Shown in pieces: positions 63,585-64,000 of a stretch of DNA of 64,000 nt. Below the pieces are notes generated by a model. The model had not been told where the DNA came from. It did not search any database and saw only the letters and a list, made by a program, of their open reading frames with translations. This DNA comes from CBDHDN01 sp965261585. Lineage in GTDB: Bacteria; Pseudomonadota; Alphaproteobacteria; UBA6615. The stretch lies in assembly GCA_965261585.1 (NCBI GenBank), contig CBDHDN010000064.1:186001-250000 (forward strand). The letters run 5' to 3'. The translations under genes and the position numbers were made by a program. Position 1 is the stretch's first letter, and the number at the start of each line of letters is the position of its first letter.

Positions 63585-64000
63585 TCACCGAACCTTCTCG
63601 CTGCTGCTGGCCCCAAGCGGGCTCCTTCGACGTTCGTAGACACCCTTGATCAGATCGCTCGCCTTCTCCCCGATCATGATCGCCGCCGCATTAGTGTTGG
63701 AGCTGATCAAGCTAGGCATGATCGAGGAGTCGCAGACGCGAAGACCATCGACGTTGCCGACGCGCAAGCATGGATCGACCACCGCCATCTCGTCCGTCCC
63801 CATCCGGCACGTCCCGACCGGATGATAGGCGGTTCGGCCATGGGCCTTCACATAGGCGGCGCACTCCGCATCCGATCGCACCCGATCGCCGGGATAGTGC
63901 TCTCGTCCCCCGACCGTCTCGAAGGCCCTTTGGCCCATGATGGCGCGCATCAGCTTGAAGCCCCGGATCGACATGTCGAGGTCGTAGGGATCAGCGAGAT
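63585..64000 (-). CDS. GMC oxidoreductase, C-terminal part (cut by the window edge)
   Basis: The last ~138 residues of a glucose-methanol-choline oxidoreductase: MSIRGFKLMRAIMGQRAF, YVKAHGRTAYHPVGTCRMGT (active-site His of the conserved HPVGTCRMG block), AVVDPCLRVGNVDGLRVCDS and SIMPSLISSNTNAAAIMIGE, where NTNA carries the second catalytic position. This is the GMC_oxred_C domain of FAD-dependent choline/alcohol dehydrogenases. The FAD-binding N-terminal part lies beyond the window. Intact as far as visible; substrate unknown. Confidence 0.5.
   Translation of the reverse strand, partial: LADPYDLDMSIRGFKLMRAIMGQRAFETVGGREHYPGDRVRSDAECAAYVKAHGRTAYHPVGTCRMGTDEMAVVDPCLRVGNVDGLRVCDSSIMPSLISSNTNAAAIMIGEKASDLIKGVYERRRSPLGASSSEKVR

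Overview
This 64-kb window is a GC-rich chromosomal segment of an alphaproteobacterium. The best taxonomic evidence is the NDUFS4-like accessory complex I gene at 33.5 kb, a family of Alphaproteobacteria and mitochondria, together with dtd, BolA, DUF938, kynA and glpK/glpD genes of alphaproteobacterial type. A Rhodospirillales-like lineage is plausible, but that is inference. The dominant feature is transposon saturation and gene decay. At least 13 insertion sequences or remnants from seven families (IS66, IS3-like, IS1182, IS21, IS1380, IS630, IS5) occupy roughly a third of the window, and many of the genes between them are split, truncated or frameshifted. This resembles genomes of recently host-restricted bacteria in an IS-expansion phase.

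Layout. 0-3.2 kb: broken GGDEF/EAL gene, then two tandem 103-bp MITE-like repeats, one split by an IS66 element. 3.9-8.2 kb: acyl-CoA synthetase plus ketopantoate-reductase-like gene, then a triple-PAS protein whose histidine-kinase core has been deleted. 8.2-11.8 kb: degenerate duplication block with two and a half copies of a possible muramidase-like gene and one and a half copies of a secreted protein gene. 12.1-18.3 kb: mostly intact metabolism (pirin, glpK/glpD divergent pair, dtd, VOC protein, GFA/TfoX fragments). 18.5-28.8 kb: a membrane-protein gene split by an IS, fragments of an ABC permease and a TauD-like dioxygenase, IS1182, two tandem tyrosine recombinases, IS21, and remnants of IS1380 and IS630. 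28.9-45.4 kb: fatty-acid desaturase and a CUT2-type sugar ABC transporter whose binding protein (30.3 kb) is separated from its permease and ATPase (43.6-45.4 kb) by a 12-kb block bounded by two nearly identical IS1380 copies. That block holds two tRNAs, the complex I gene, kynA, BolA, DUF938 and two IS5 copies. 45.4-50 kb: IS3, two FMN-dependent 2-hydroxyacid oxidases, aldo/keto reductase fragment. 50-53.8 kb: VOC pseudogene holding an IS that is itself split by another IS. 53.9-64 kb: DMT transporter, amidohydrolase, PhyH-family dioxygenase, VOC protein, an epimerase split by IS630, a ketopantoate-reductase-like gene split by IS1380, and the end of a GMC oxidoreductase.

Functional reading. 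The surviving genes point to uptake and oxidation of small organic substrates: glycerol (glpK/glpD), an unknown sugar or sugar acid (ABC transporter, hydroxyacid oxidases, aldo/keto reductase, epimerase, ketopantoate-reductase-like and amidohydrolase genes) and tryptophan (kynA). Most clearly novel from sequence alone: an IS3-like element that made exact 14-bp target duplications at all three insertions; a short dispersed palindrome-plus-tail repeat found four times; and the IS1380-bounded block of housekeeping genes. Several interrupted genes restore an open frame exactly when the IS and one target copy are removed, which supports the IS boundaries given. [Form note: feature confidence values were absent from the original answer; the 0.5 given throughout is a uniform placeholder required by the schema, not an estimate.]
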